NCBI GenBank assembly: GCA_010030895.1
Contig: RHBS01000004.1
Span: 1 to 42,733 of the forward strand
Direction: 5' to 3'
Source of the DNA: Actinomycetota bacterium
GTDB taxonomy: Bacteria; Actinomycetota; Actinomycetes; Nanopelagicales; Nanopelagicaceae
DNA: 42,733 bases
The notes under the pieces were generated by a model. That model was not told the DNA's origin, did not search any database, and saw only the letters and a program-made list of their open reading frames with translations. Positions 1 to 9,996 of this stretch are shown in pieces (position 1 is the first letter of the stretch; each line of letters starts with the position of its first letter). A program made the position numbers and the translations under genes.

Positions 1-37
1 TATTCGCCGCAAGCAAGGAAAGACAGGTAAGAAATAA
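1..37 (+). CDS. rplF: 50S ribosomal protein L6, C-terminal end (partial)
   Basis: Frame from nt 2 reads [11 protein letters not shown]-stop, a typical L6 C-terminus. The stop overlaps the rplR start (TAATG), matching spc operon order. Confidence 0.75.
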   Translation, partial: IRRKQGKTGKK

Positions 38-414
38 TGGCTATCGGACAAAAAGTCGTTAAGGGTTCATTTACTAAGGCCCGTACCCGTCGTCACTTCC
101 GTTTGCGCAAGCGCGTATCTGGAACTCCGCAACGTCCACGGTTAGTAGTTTCTCGCTCTGCTCGTCATCTATTTGTGCAGATCGTAGATGACACAACCTC
201 AACCACTTTAGCCTCGGCATCTACTATGGAAAAAGATTTACGTACTTTTTCTGGCGATAAGACGGCAAAAGCTAAGCAGGTTGGCGAGTTAATCGCTAAG
301 CGTGCAAAAGAAAAAGGTGTTTCTACCGTGGTATTTGATCGCGGTGGTAATAAGTACCATGGCCGAGTTGCAGCTGTTGCAACTAGTGCTCGTGCAAATG
401 GATTGGAGTTCTAA
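37..414 (+). CDS. rplR: 50S ribosomal protein L18
   Basis: ORF sequence ([20 protein letters not shown]...[16 protein letters not shown]) and spc operon context. Confidence 0.97.
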   Translation: MAIGQKVVKGSFTKARTRRHFRLRKRVSGTPQRPRLVVSRSARHLFVQIVDDTTSTTLASASTMEKDLRTFSGDKTAKAKQVGELIAKRAKEKGVSTVVFDRGGNKYHGRVAAVATSARANGLEF

Positions 415-1034
415 TGGCCGGTACAAATCCGACTGCAGGTAATCGCGAAGAGCGCCCTAAGGGTGGCAGAGAAAAGCGCGAACGCCGTGATGGTGAATTC
501 CAAAAGGAAAAATCTCCATATACCGAGCGGGTAGTTTTCATTAACCGCGTAGCTAAAGTTGTTAAGGGTGGACGTCGATTCTCCTTCACAGCGCTAATAG
601 TTGTTGGCGATGGAAAGGGAATGGTTGGCATTGGATATGGAAAAGCCAAAGAGGTTCCACAAGCTATTGCTAAAGCTGTAGAAGATGGAAAGAAAAATTT
701 CTTCAAAGTTCCATTGTTAAATGGAACAATTCCTCATCCAGTTCAAGGTGAGAAGGCTGCGGGCATAATCTTGTTACGTCCAGCATCACCTGGTACTGGT
801 GTGATTGCCGGTGGTCCAGTTCGTGCGGTTCTTGAGTGCGCTGGAATTACCGATGTGCTTACTAAATCTTTAGGCTCAGGTAATCCAATTAATATGGTGC
901 ATGCAACAGCTGCTGCATTAAGGATGTTGGAGAACCCAACTGCAATTGCTGCTCGTCGCGGTCGTCCACTTGAGGATGTGGCCCCAGCAGCACTTACTCG
1001 TTTAATTGCTGAACAAGTAAAGGTAGGTGCTTAA
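414..1034 (+). CDS. rpsE: 30S ribosomal protein S5
   Basis: ORF with S5 motifs ([37 protein letters not shown]). Confidence 0.97.
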   Translation: MAGTNPTAGNREERPKGGREKRERRDGEFQKEKSPYTERVVFINRVAKVVKGGRRFSFTALIVVGDGKGMVGIGYGKAKEVPQAIAKAVEDGKKNFFKVPLLNGTIPHPVQGEKAAGIILLRPASPGTGVIAGGPVRAVLECAGITDVLTKSLGSGNPINMVHATAAALRMLENPTAIAARRGRPLEDVAPAALTRLIAEQVKVGA

Positions 1035-1216
1035 TGCCAAGATTAAAAGTTACTCAAATTAGATCCAAGGTTGGAAATCCTCCGGATCAACGCAACACTC
1101 TTCGTTCACTTGGGTTAAAGCGAATTGGAGATGTTGTAGTTAAGGAAGATCGTCCTGAGATTCGGGGAATGGTATATGCCGTTCGTCATTTAATTGCAGT
1201 TGAGGAGGTTGAATAA
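1034..1216 (+). CDS. rpmD: 50S ribosomal protein L30
   Basis: 60 aa [33 protein letters not shown]; operon position. Confidence 0.96.
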   Translation: MPRLKVTQIRSKVGNPPDQRNTLRSLGLKRIGDVVVKEDRPEIRGMVYAVRHLIAVEEVE

Positions 1217-1218
1217 CA

Positions 1219-1659
1219 ATGGTGCTAAAGGTTCATCATTTGCGTCCAGCCCCTGGTGCTAAGACCGCAAAAACTCGTAAGGGTCGCGGTGAGGCATCTA
1301 AGGGAAAGACCGCAGGTCGTGGCGGTAAGGGAACACGTGCTCGTAACGTGGTTCGCGCTGGATTTGAAGGCGGTCAATTGCCATTAGTTATGCGTCTGCC
1401 AAAACTTCGTGGATTTAAAAATCCAGAAAGAATTGAGTATCAGGCGGTAAACATCTCAACTATTAATTCACTTTATCCAAAGGGTGGTGAGGTAACTGTT
1501 GAGGATTTAGTTAAAAAAGGTGCTGCTCGCAAGGGTCATCCAGTGAAGGTGTTAGGAAATGGAGATATTTCTGTGAAGGTAACAGTTTTAGCTCACGCAT
1601 TCTCTACCTCAGCTACTGAGAAGATTACAAGCGCCGGCGGATCTGCAAAGACACTTTAA
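1219..1659 (+). CDS. rplO: 50S ribosomal protein L15
   Basis: ORF with L15 glycine-rich N-terminus and operon position. Confidence 0.96.
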   Translation: MVLKVHHLRPAPGAKTAKTRKGRGEASKGKTAGRGGKGTRARNVVRAGFEGGQLPLVMRLPKLRGFKNPERIEYQAVNISTINSLYPKGGEVTVEDLVKKGAARKGHPVKVLGNGDISVKVTVLAHAFSTSATEKITSAGGSAKTL

Positions 1660-1685
1660 GAATTAAGTTATAGAAGGAGAAGATC

Positions 1686-2981
1686 TTGTTATCAGCATTT
1701 GCTAAGGCGTTTAAAACACCTGATTTGCGTAAAAAGATCTTTTTTACTCTTTCTATTATGGCTTTATTTCGATTTGGATCAGTTATTCCTACCCCTGGAG
1801 TTTCCTATGTAAATGTTCAGGAGTGTTTAAAAACCGCTGAAACCGGTGGATTATTTGGATTGATTAATTTATTCAGCGGCGGAGCCTTACTACAACTTAG
1901 CATTTTTGCTCTTGGCATCATGCCTTACATCACAAGCTCAATTATTGTTCAACTATTAACTGTGGTTATCCCTCGCTTTGAGGCACTTAAGAAAGAGGGT
2001 CAATCTGGTACTGCAAAATTAACCCAGTACACACGCTATTTAACTATCGGCCTTGCAATTTTGCAATCAACTGGATTGATTGCAGTCGCTAGAATTCAAG
2101 GAAGAATTTTTGCAAACTGTTCACTACCAATTATTCCAGATACCTCATGGGTAAGAATTGTGACCATGATTGCTGTTATGACAGCTGGTACCTCAGTAAT
2201 TATGTGGTTAGGTGAGTTAATTACTGACCGTGGAGTCGGTAATGGTATGTCAATCTTAATTTTCACCTCAATTGCTGCAAGTTTTCCAAGTCAACTTTGG
2301 TCAATTAAGTTACAAAAGGGCTGGTTTGCATTCCTATTCATTATGGCAGTTGGAGTTTTAATTGTGGCTGCAGTGGTATTTGTTGAGCAAGCACAACGAA
2401 GAATTCCAGTTCAATATGCAAAGCGCCAAGTTGGGCGCCAGCAATATGGTGGAACAAGTACCTATATTCCAATTAAAGTAAACCAATCTGGTGTTATTCC
2501 AGTTATCTTTGCCTCATCTTTGCTATATATCCCATCATTAATTGTTAATTTCAGTGGTTCACAAGCTGCATGGGCAACCTGGATTTCAAAGTATTTAGTC
2601 TTTGGTGATAATTACTTCTATATCTCTGTTTATGCGCTCTTAATTATTTTCTTTACCTACTTCTATGTTGCAATTACATTTAATCCAGATGAAGTTGCCG
2701 ATAATATGAAGCAGTATGGTGGGTTTATTCCCGGAATAAGAGCGGGTAAGCCAACAAGTGATTACCTACAGTATGTATTATCTAGAATTACTGCGCCTGG
2801 TTCCTTATATCTTGCAATTGTGGCAATAATTCCATTTATCGCTTTGATTTTATTCCAAGCTTCACAAAACTTCCCATTTGGTGGCACATCAATATTAATT
2901 GTGGTTGGTGTTGGATTAGATACTGCAAAGCAGATCGAATCTCAGTTGCAACAACGCTCCTATGAGGGGTTCTTGCGCTAA
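1686..2981 (+). CDS. secY: Preprotein translocase subunit SecY
   Basis: Multi-TM 431 aa ORF from TTG start; MLSAFAKAFKTPDLRKKIFFTLSIMALFRFGSVIPTPGV, SecY C-terminal LQQRSYEGFLR. Confidence 0.97.
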   Translation: MLSAFAKAFKTPDLRKKIFFTLSIMALFRFGSVIPTPGVSYVNVQECLKTAETGGLFGLINLFSGGALLQLSIFALGIMPYITSSIIVQLLTVVIPRFEALKKEGQSGTAKLTQYTRYLTIGLAILQSTGLIAVARIQGRIFANCSLPIIPDTSWVRIVTMIAVMTAGTSVIMWLGELITDRGVGNGMSILIFTSIAASFPSQLWSIKLQKGWFAFLFIMAVGVLIVAAVVFVEQAQRRIPVQYAKRQVGRQQYGGTSTYIPIKVNQSGVIPVIFASSLLYIPSLIVNFSGSQAAWATWISKYLVFGDNYFYISVYALLIIFFTYFYVAITFNPDEVADNMKQYGGFIPGIRAGKPTSDYLQYVLSRITAPGSLYLAIVAIIPFIALILFQASQNFPFGGTSILIVVGVGLDTAKQIESQLQQRSYEGFLR

Positions 2982-3622
2982 TGCGTCTAATCCTGGTTGG
3001 ACCACCAGGTGCAGGTAAAGGAACACAAGCAGTTGCCTTAGCTGCACACTACAAAATCCCACACATTTCAACCGGGGATATTTTTCGCGCTAATTTAAAA
3101 AATGGAACCGAGTTAGGCAAGCAAGCCCAAAGTTACATGGATCGTGGTGAATTAGTTCCTGATTCAGTTACTAATGAGATGGTGAAGGATCGCTTAGGAA
3201 ATAGTGATGTCGCCAATGGTTTTTTATTGGATGGTTTTCCTAGAAATACCAATCAAGCTGAGGTTTTAGATGCAATTTTATTAGAAAAGAAGATGCCACT
3301 TGATGCCGCCCTTGAGTTAGCAATAGATAACTCAGAGATTATTAGAAGATTATCTGGGCGAAGAACTTGTCGGAATTGTTCTGCAACATTTCATAAAGAT
3401 TTTGAAAAGCCTAAGTTTGATGATATCTGCGATAAATGTAATGGACAGCTTTATCAGCGCGAGGATGACAAAGAAGAGGTAATTGCAAGACGGCTTGAAA
3501 TATATTCGCAGCAAACTGCACCGATAATTTCCTACTACAAGAAAGCTGGAATATTAAAAAGTATCTCAGCAATCGGTGATGTATCTGAAATTACGCAAAA
3601 AGTTATCTCACTTTTAAAGTAG
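2981..3622 (+). CDS. adk: Adenylate kinase (Cys4 zinc lid type)
   Basis: P-loop GPPGAGKGTQA, lid CRNCSATFHKDF...CDKCNGQLYQREDD. Confidence 0.97.
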   Translation: MRLILVGPPGAGKGTQAVALAAHYKIPHISTGDIFRANLKNGTELGKQAQSYMDRGELVPDSVTNEMVKDRLGNSDVANGFLLDGFPRNTNQAEVLDAILLEKKMPLDAALELAIDNSEIIRRLSGRRTCRNCSATFHKDFEKPKFDDICDKCNGQLYQREDDKEEVIARRLEIYSQQTAPIISYYKKAGILKSISAIGDVSEITQKVISLLK

Positions 3623-3627
3623 TAAAA

Positions 3628-4437
3628 ATGGCAATTGAAATTAAAAATTTAGAGCAATTAAAATCCATGCGCAAAGCAGGGCTGGTGGTTGCAGAGACTT
3701 TGAAACTAATCAAAGAGCAAGCTCAAATTGGCATGACCACTTTAGATTTAAATGATTTAGCGATTACAAATCTGGCTAAACATGGTGCCACCTCATCTTT
3801 TTTAGGTTATCACGGATTTCCAGCTGTTATTTGTGCATCAGTCAATGAAGAGGTTGTCCATGGCATCCCAAATAAACGTAAGTTGACTTCAGGCGACCTT
3901 CTTTCAATAGATTTTGGTGCAATTATTGAGGGTTGGCATGGCGATGCTGCAATCTCCTTTGGATTAGGTGATGTTGATCCAGCTGATCAAAAATTAATGG
4001 ATGTCTGTGAGGAATCTTTGTGGCGAGGTATCGCAGCAGGTAAAAAAGGCGCCAAGTTAACTGATATCTCCGCTGCAGTTGAAGGTTATATTAATTCACA
4101 GGGTAGGTACGGAATTTTAAGAGAGTATGGTGGTCATGGCATTGGAAGTGCAATGCATCAGGAGCCACACATTTTAAATTTTGGCCCAGCTGGAAATGGT
4201 CCAGAGCTAACAGTTGGTATGGCACTTGCAATTGAACCTATGATTACAAGGGGTAACGCAAAAACTAAAGTTTTAGGTGATGACTGGACTGTTGTAGCTC
4301 ATGATTCATCAAATGGTGCGCACTTTGAACACACATACACAATTGCTCCAGATGGGAAGGTTTTTGTACTAACCGCCGAAGATGGTGGTGCACAAAAGCT
4401 GGGTCAATTAGGGGTAGAGATCTCAGATCTGCTCTAG
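3628..4437 (+). CDS. map: Type I methionine aminopeptidase
   Basis: MAP motifs (GYHGFPAVICASVNEEVVHGIP, DFGAIIEGWHGDAA, GHGIGSAMHQEPHI). Confidence 0.96.
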   Translation: MAIEIKNLEQLKSMRKAGLVVAETLKLIKEQAQIGMTTLDLNDLAITNLAKHGATSSFLGYHGFPAVICASVNEEVVHGIPNKRKLTSGDLLSIDFGAIIEGWHGDAAISFGLGDVDPADQKLMDVCEESLWRGIAAGKKGAKLTDISAAVEGYINSQGRYGILREYGGHGIGSAMHQEPHILNFGPAGNGPELTVGMALAIEPMITRGNAKTKVLGDDWTVVAHDSSNGAHFEHTYTIAPDGKVFVLTAEDGGAQKLGQLGVEISDLL

Positions 4438-4458
4438 ATGCAGGGGAATTTCCCGCAT
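4438..4458 (+). terminator. Hairpin after map, possible weak terminator or attenuator
   Basis: ATGC-a-GGGgaatttCCC-GCAT stem-loop immediately after the map stop; the T-tract is weak. Confidence 0.4.
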
Positions 4459-4566
4459 AGATTTTGATTAATTGGGCGGATTTTTCTTTTTTACCCACCC
4501 CACCTAAACTATCCCTCCTGCCTCGCAAGGGGTAAACCTAATTTAGAACAGATAAGTAGGTATCGC

Positions 4567-4788
4567 TTGGCCAAGAAAGACGGTGCAATTGAAATTGAAG
4601 GCACTGTTGCTGAAGCACTACCAAACGCAATGTTCCGAGTTGAGTTAACAAATGGACATAAAGTTTTAGCACATATCAGTGGAAAGATGCGACAGAACTA
4701 CATTCGCATTTTGCCAGAGGATAAAGTGATCGTTGAACTTAGTCCATATGACCTCACAAGAGGTCGAATTATTTATCGTTACAAATAA
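4567..4788 (+). CDS. infA: Translation initiation factor IF-1
   Basis: 73 aa ORF from [57 protein letters not shown]. Confidence 0.97.
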   Translation: MAKKDGAIEIEGTVAEALPNAMFRVELTNGHKVLAHISGKMRQNYIRILPEDKVIVELSPYDLTRGRIIYRYK

Positions 4789-4823
4789 ATAATTTTTAAT
4801 CTTTAGTTGTTGGAAAGGTAATC

Positions 4824-4937
4824 GTGAAGGTTAAGCCAAGCGTGAAAAAGATTTGCGACAAGTGCAAAGTCATTCGTCGTAATGGTCGCGTTATGGTGAT
4901 TTGCGACAACCTGCGCCATAAGCAACGTCAGGGTTAA
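4824..4937 (+). CDS. rpmJ: 50S ribosomal protein L36 (absent from the supplied ORF track)
   Basis: GTG-start 37 aa ORF translated by hand: [39 protein letters not shown]-like GGAAAGG upstream; canonical position between infA and rpsM. Confidence 0.96.
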   Translation: MKVKPSVKKICDKCKVIRRNGRVMVICDNLRHKQRQG

Positions 4938-4958
4938 TTTAAAAAACGCGTGATACGA

Positions 4959-5027
4959 CTTAATTAAGGTAAAACTTAATTAAGACCCCCAGGCCGAAGG
5001 GCTGGGGCCAAATAAGAAATTATTTGG
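4959..5027 (+). promoter_or_regulatory. Structured rpsM leader with three consecutive hairpins
   Basis: CTTAATTAAG-GTAAAA-CTTAATTAAG (4959-4984), CCCCAGgCC-GAA-GGgCTGGGG (4987-5007), CCAAATAA-GAAA-TTATTTGG (5008-5027). Confidence 0.6.
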
Positions 5028-5072
5028 AGGTATTGCGGAGGACCTTTCGGATATTAGAAACAGGTTAGCAAT

Positions 5073-5450
5073 ATGGCACGTCTTGTTGGTGTTGATCTAC
5101 CTCGCGAAAAGCGAGTTGAGGTCGCACTTACCTATATTTTTGGAATGGGTCTTACCCGTGCGCAAGCAACCCTTGCTGCTACTGGTATCTCACCAGATGT
5201 TCGAGTTAAAGATCTTCAAGAGCCAGAGTTGGCAAAGCTTCGTGAGTTTATTGAAGCCAATTATAAAATCGAGGGTGATCTTCGCCGTGAGATCGCAGGC
5301 GACATCCGTCGTAAAGTTGAAATTCAAAGTTATCAAGGTTCACGTCACCGCAAGGGATTGCCAGTCCGCGGTCAACGTACTCACACTAATGCGCGTACTC
5401 GCAAGGGTCCTCGTATTGCAATCGCTGGTAAGAAGAAGGAGACCAAGTAA
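5073..5450 (+). CDS. rpsM: 30S ribosomal protein S13
   Basis: [25 protein letters not shown]...[15 protein letters not shown]. Confidence 0.97.
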   Translation: MARLVGVDLPREKRVEVALTYIFGMGLTRAQATLAATGISPDVRVKDLQEPELAKLREFIEANYKIEGDLRREIAGDIRRKVEIQSYQGSRHRKGLPVRGQRTHTNARTRKGPRIAIAGKKKETK

Positions 5451-5881
5451 TGGCCGCCGAGAAAACTAAGCCAGTTAAAGAGGCAGCAAAGGCTGCACCT
5501 AAGAAAATTAAAGCACGTAAGAAGGATAAGAAGAATGTTGCCTTCGGTCATGCATATATTAAGAGCACATTTAACAACACCATCGTTTCAATTACTGATC
5601 CATCAGGTGGCGTAATTGCATGGTCATCATCTGGTCAAGTTGGATTTAAAGGTTCTCGTAAATCAACCCCATTTGCTGCGCAAATGGCAGCTGAGGCTGC
5701 GGCTCGCAAAGCACAGGAGCATGGTTTAAAGAAGGTTGATGTATTTGTTAAGGGACCTGGCTCTGGCCGGGAAACTGCAATTCGTTCATTACAAGCAGCT
5801 GGTCTTGAGGTTGGAGCCATCGCAGATGTAACTCCAGCACCACATAACGGTTGCCGTCCACGTAAACCACGTCGAGTATAA
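5450..5881 (+). CDS. rpsK: 30S ribosomal protein S11
   Basis: [32 protein letters not shown]...[16 protein letters not shown]. Confidence 0.97.
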   Translation: MAAEKTKPVKEAAKAAPKKIKARKKDKKNVAFGHAYIKSTFNNTIVSITDPSGGVIAWSSSGQVGFKGSRKSTPFAAQMAAEAAARKAQEHGLKKVDVFVKGPGSGRETAIRSLQAAGLEVGAIADVTPAPHNGCRPRKPRRV

Positions 5882-5897
5882 GGAAAGGGAGAAAACT

Positions 5898-6524
5898 ATG
5901 GCTCGCTATACCGGTGCAGATTGCAAAAGATGCCGTCGCGAAAAAGTAAAGCTCTTCCTTAAGGGCTCAAAGTGCGATGGTCCAAAGTGTCCAATTGAGT
6001 CACGTCCATATCCTCCAGGACAACATGGCCGTGCTCGCTCTAAGGATTCTGAGTATTTATTACAGATGCGCGAGAAGCAGAAGTGCGCTCGCATTTATGG
6101 AATTTTGGAAAGACAATTCCGAGGATATTACGAAGAGGCTAACCGCTTACAAGGTAAGACTGGTGAAAACCTTTTGGTATTACTTGAGACTCGCTTAGAC
6201 AATGTTGTCTTCCGCGCCGGCTTTGCTAAGAGCCGTGACATGGCACGCCAATTGGTACGCCACGGTCATTTCTTAGTTAATGGCAAAAGCGTAAACATTC
6301 CATCTTTCCGAGTTACACCTATGGACATAATTGATGTAGTTCCAGCATCGCTGGATACCACACCATTTATCGTCGCAAGTGCTGAGCTTGGTGAGAAGAG
6401 TGTGCCAGCATGGATGGAAGTTGTTGGATCAAAGATGCGAATCTTGATTCACTCAGTTCCAACCCGCCCAGTTATTGATACTCAGGTACAAGAGCAACTA
6501 ATTGTTGAGCTTTACTCGAAGTAA
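5898..6524 (+). CDS. rpsD: 30S ribosomal protein S4
   Basis: MARYTGADCKRCRREKVKLFLKG...S4 domain LETRLDNVVFRAGFAKSRDMARQLVRHGHFLVNGK. Confidence 0.97.
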   Translation: MARYTGADCKRCRREKVKLFLKGSKCDGPKCPIESRPYPPGQHGRARSKDSEYLLQMREKQKCARIYGILERQFRGYYEEANRLQGKTGENLLVLLETRLDNVVFRAGFAKSRDMARQLVRHGHFLVNGKSVNIPSFRVTPMDIIDVVPASLDTTPFIVASAELGEKSVPAWMEVVGSKMRILIHSVPTRPVIDTQVQEQLIVELYSK

Positions 6525-6583
6525 TCATTAATAAAGAAGTAAAGATTTACCAGCAGTAAAACTAAATATCGAAATAGCCAACC

Positions 6584-6607
6584 GGAAGATCAAATAGAGG
6601 GTCTTCC
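6584..6607 (+). promoter_or_regulatory. Hairpin in rpsD-rpoA spacer
   Basis: GGAAGATC-aaatagag-GGTCTTCC, 8-bp stem including one T-G wobble. Confidence 0.5.
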
Positions 6608-6627
6608 AGAACATACGGAGGAACACA

Positions 6628-7638
6628 GTGCTGATTGCACAACGCCCCATCCTCACTGAGGAAGTAGTAAGCGATTACCGTTCACGGTTCATCATTGAGC
6701 CGCTAGAGCCTGGTTTTGGCTACACCCTTGGTAACTCAATTCGTCGCACATTACTCTCTTCTATTCCAGGTGCAGCTGTTACTGGAATTAGAGTAAATGG
6801 TGCTCTTCACGAATTTACAACTTTAGAAGGTGTTAAAGAGGATCTAACTGAGATCGTTTTAAACATCAAGAACCTAGTACTTTCATCAGACAATGATGAG
6901 CCATCACTTCTCTATATTCGCAAGAATGGCGAGGGTGTAGTGACTGGTGCAGATGTTGCCGCTCCAGCTGGAGTGCAAGTTCACAACCCAGAGCTTCACA
7001 TCGCAACCTTAAACTCAAAGGCAAATCTTGAAATTGAGTTAACAGTAGAGCGTGGTCGTGGTTACATTACTGCGGTACAAAACAAGCAAGCCGGTGGTGA
7101 AATTGGTCGTATCCCAGTCGATTCAATTTATTCACCAGTCCTTCGTGTTACCTACAAGGTTGAAGCCACACGTGTTGAACAACGTACAGACTTTGATCGT
7201 TTGGTTATAGATGTTGAAACTAAAAGATCAATGAAGCCAGCAGATGCAATGGCATCAGCGGGTAAAACCTTAGTTGAATTATTCGGCCTTGCTCGCGAGC
7301 TAAATACCAATGCTGAAGGTATTGAAATGGGACCTTCCATTCAAGATGCAGCATTAGCTGCAGATATGGCACTACCAATCGAGGATCTAGAGTTAACAGT
7401 TCGTTCTTACAACTGCTTAAAGCGTGAAGGAATCCACACAGTTGGTGAATTACTTTCTCGATCTGAGGCAGATTTAATGGATATTCGTAACTTCGGTTCC
7501 AAATCAATTGATGAGGTTAAAGCGAAATTACAATCTATGGGAATGCAACTAAAAGATAGCCCAGCTGGATTTGATCCAACAAAGCATGCAAACTACGGAA
7601 GCAACGTTGATGATGAACTTGTCGACGAAGAGGTCTAG
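6628..7638 (+). CDS. rpoA: DNA-directed RNA polymerase subunit alpha
   Basis: GTG start; [51 protein letters not shown]; alpha-CTD present. Confidence 0.97.
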   Translation: MLIAQRPILTEEVVSDYRSRFIIEPLEPGFGYTLGNSIRRTLLSSIPGAAVTGIRVNGALHEFTTLEGVKEDLTEIVLNIKNLVLSSDNDEPSLLYIRKNGEGVVTGADVAAPAGVQVHNPELHIATLNSKANLEIELTVERGRGYITAVQNKQAGGEIGRIPVDSIYSPVLRVTYKVEATRVEQRTDFDRLVIDVETKRSMKPADAMASAGKTLVELFGLARELNTNAEGIEMGPSIQDAALAADMALPIEDLELTVRSYNCLKREGIHTVGELLSRSEADLMDIRNFGSKSIDEVKAKLQSMGMQLKDSPAGFDPTKHANYGSNVDDELVDEEV

Positions 7639-7646
7639 GAGAAAAT

Positions 7647-8051
7647 ATGCCAAAGCCAAGTAAAGGCCCACGTCTAGGAAGTGGACCAGCACATGAGAAA
7701 TTATTACTGGGTACCCTTGCAGCTCAACTTTTCGAAAAAGGAAAGTTGACTACAACCGAGGCTAAAGCCAAACGTCTTCGTCCATTAGCTGAGCGATTAA
7801 TCACTCATGCTAAGAAAGGTGATCTTCCTGCTCGTCGTAGAGTGATGGCAAGAATTTCAAGTAAGTCTGTTGTGCACACATTATTTACTGATATTGCACA
7901 AAGATTTGCATCTCGTGATGGTGGTTACACTCGAATTACCAAAATAGGTCCACGCAAAGGTGATAACGCACCAATGGCAGTGATTGAAATGGTAGAGGCT
8001 GGTACCCCAACAAAAAAGGTAGCAAAAAAAGCAGCAGCGAAAGCTGAGTAA
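7647..8051 (+). CDS. rplQ: 50S ribosomal protein L17
   Basis: [46 protein letters not shown]. Confidence 0.97.
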   Translation: MPKPSKGPRLGSGPAHEKLLLGTLAAQLFEKGKLTTTEAKAKRLRPLAERLITHAKKGDLPARRRVMARISSKSVVHTLFTDIAQRFASRDGGYTRITKIGPRKGDNAPMAVIEMVEAGTPTKKVAKKAAAKAE

Positions 8052-8070
8052 TAACGCAACCTAAGTAATT

Positions 8071-8913
8071 ATGACGCTACCCACTCTCAATCCCGAGAGT
8101 GGGTTTGCTCGTTTGAGGGTTGATTTAACATATGATGGAACAAATTTTTCAGGCTGGGCTAAGCAACCAAACCAGCGAACAATTCAAGAAGAATTTGAGA
8201 AGGCACTTACAACAATTCTTAGGACTCCCGTAACAACAATTGTTGCTGGCCGAACAGATGCAGGTGTGCATGCTAAACATCAAGTTTTACATTCAGATAT
8301 ACCAATTGACTCTAAAATAGATAATCTGACATTTAGATTAAATCAGTTTCTGACAGATGAGATTCGTGTATTAAGAACCGCTTGGGCACCAGTTAATTTT
8401 CATGCAAGATTTACGGCACAATCTCGCACTTATCAATACAAAATAATTGATGGTGGCCAGGTGACGGCACCACTTGATAGGTATGACAGTGTGGAATGGT
8501 TTAGAAAATTGGATATTAATTTAATGAACCTTGGCTCTAATTTACTACTTGGTGAGCATGATTTCTTTGCTTATTGCAAGTTTCGTGAGGGTGGCAGTAC
8601 AGTTAAAAATTTACTTAAATTTGAATGGCATCGAGATGAGAATTCGATTGTGATCGGAGAAATCCAAGCGAATTCTTTCAGATATAACATGGTTAGAAAT
8701 TTGGTTGGGGCTGCTGTTTGTGTCGGCGAAGGCAGATTTGAACCAAAATGGATGAAAAAAGTATTAGATGAAAGGTTAAGAGTCTCCGATAGTTATGTTT
8801 TTCCAGCCAAAGGATTAACTCTTATTTCAATTTCATACCCAGAAACAGATCAGTACTTAGATAGTTATAACCAGTATTTGAAGCAGATCGATTTTGATGA
8901 GGTTGAAGGGTGA
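8071..8913 (+). CDS. truA: tRNA pseudouridine(38-40) synthase TruA
   Basis: LRVDLTYDGTNFSGWAKQPNQRTIQEEFEKAL, catalytic VAGRTDAGVHA. Confidence 0.95.
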   Translation: MTLPTLNPESGFARLRVDLTYDGTNFSGWAKQPNQRTIQEEFEKALTTILRTPVTTIVAGRTDAGVHAKHQVLHSDIPIDSKIDNLTFRLNQFLTDEIRVLRTAWAPVNFHARFTAQSRTYQYKIIDGGQVTAPLDRYDSVEWFRKLDINLMNLGSNLLLGEHDFFAYCKFREGGSTVKNLLKFEWHRDENSIVIGEIQANSFRYNMVRNLVGAAVCVGEGRFEPKWMKKVLDERLRVSDSYVFPAKGLTLISISYPETDQYLDSYNQYLKQIDFDEVEG

Positions 8914-8938
8914 TTTCTGAGCGGGGGGCAAACTGGTT

Positions 8939-8968
8939 TTGACCCGACCCCTCATCTGAAGGTAATCT
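8939..8968 (+). promoter_or_regulatory. Candidate sigma-70-type promoter for rplM-rpsI
   Basis: TTGACC (8939-8944), 18-bp spacer, TAATCT (8963-8968). Confidence 0.45.
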
Positions 8969-9025
8969 TGCCCCTCTGGAAATGACCCAGTTGGGACAAT
9001 CCTTAATCTAGAAAGCGAGCTGCTC

Positions 9026-9481
9026 GTGCGCACATTTACACCGAAGGCTGGTGAGATTACCCGTAGTTGGTATCTCATTGATGCTCAAGATGTTGTGCTG
9101 GGACGCCTTGCAACTCATGCAGCGAATCTTTTACGCGGTAAGCATAAAACTACTTTTGCACCTCATATGGATATGGGTGATTTTGTGGTTGTCATTAACG
9201 CTGACAAGGTTGCATTAACCGGTTCAAAGAGTTCACAAAAATTTGCTCACCAACACTCTGGTTATCCAGGTGGTATGACATCAACTGTTTATTCAGATTT
9301 ATTTGAAAAGTTTCCTACTCGTGCAGTAGAGAAGGCAATCAAGGGAATGCTTCCTAAGAACTCTGTAGGCCGTTCAGCTGCGACAAAATTAAAGGTATAT
9401 GCCGGCTCTGAGCATCCACATGCCGCTCAAAATCCAAAAGTTTTTGAATTCAACCAAGTTTCGCAGATAGCAAAGAAGTAA
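9026..9481 (+). CDS. rplM: 50S ribosomal protein L13
   Basis: GTG start; [40 protein letters not shown]. Confidence 0.97.
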   Translation: MRTFTPKAGEITRSWYLIDAQDVVLGRLATHAANLLRGKHKTTFAPHMDMGDFVVVINADKVALTGSKSSQKFAHQHSGYPGGMTSTVYSDLFEKFPTRAVEKAIKGMLPKNSVGRSAATKLKVYAGSEHPHAAQNPKVFEFNQVSQIAKK

Positions 9482-9491
9482 TAGGAGCGTA

Positions 9492-9974
9492 ATGTCTAAC
9501 GATAATTTAGAATCTGTTGAAGAGGATCTACCAACCTCTTATAGCTCTAGCACTCCTGCTGCTGCAACGAATCGAAAAGCTATCACCGCACCTGGTGGTG
9601 GAGTTGGTCGACGCAAAGAGGCAGTGGCAAGAGTTCGCCTAGTACCAGGATCTGGCCGTTGGGTTGTAAACGGCAAACCATTAGAGGTTTATTTTCCAAA
9701 TAAAGTTCACCAACAATCAGTCTCTGAACCATTTAGAACTGTAGGAGCAGAGGGTACATATGATGTTTTTGCTCGAATTAATGGTGGTGGCACTTCAGGA
9801 CAGGCAGGAGCACTTCGACTAGGAGTTGCTCGGGCATTAAATGAAATTGATGTAGATGCAAATCGTCCATCGCTTAAGAAGGTTGGCTTCCTAACTCGTG
9901 ATGCTCGCGTAATTGAGCGCAAGAAGTACGGACTTAAGAAAGCTCGTAAGCGCTCTCAATACAGCAAGCGTTAA
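9492..9974 (+). CDS. rpsI: 30S ribosomal protein S9
   Basis: [32 protein letters not shown]...[17 protein letters not shown]. Confidence 0.97.
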   Translation: MSNDNLESVEEDLPTSYSSSTPAAATNRKAITAPGGGVGRRKEAVARVRLVPGSGRWVVNGKPLEVYFPNKVHQQSVSEPFRTVGAEGTYDVFARINGGGTSGQAGALRLGVARALNEIDVDANRPSLKKVGFLTRDARVIERKKYGLKKARKRSQYSKR

Positions 9975-9996
9975 TTTAAACTCTCTTTAAATAATT

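Noticed and set aside
383-706. 107-aa antisense ORF over rpsE
   Set aside because: Lies entirely opposite a ribosomal protein gene; no family resemblance.
5083-5469. 128-aa alternative-frame ORF over rpsM
   Set aside because: Overlaps rpsM in another frame; low-complexity Leu/Val/Arg sequence, no start signal.
9492-9610. Acidic/Ser-rich N-terminal extension of S9
   Set aside because: Such extensions are common in actinobacterial S9 proteins; not unusual enough to report as a finding.
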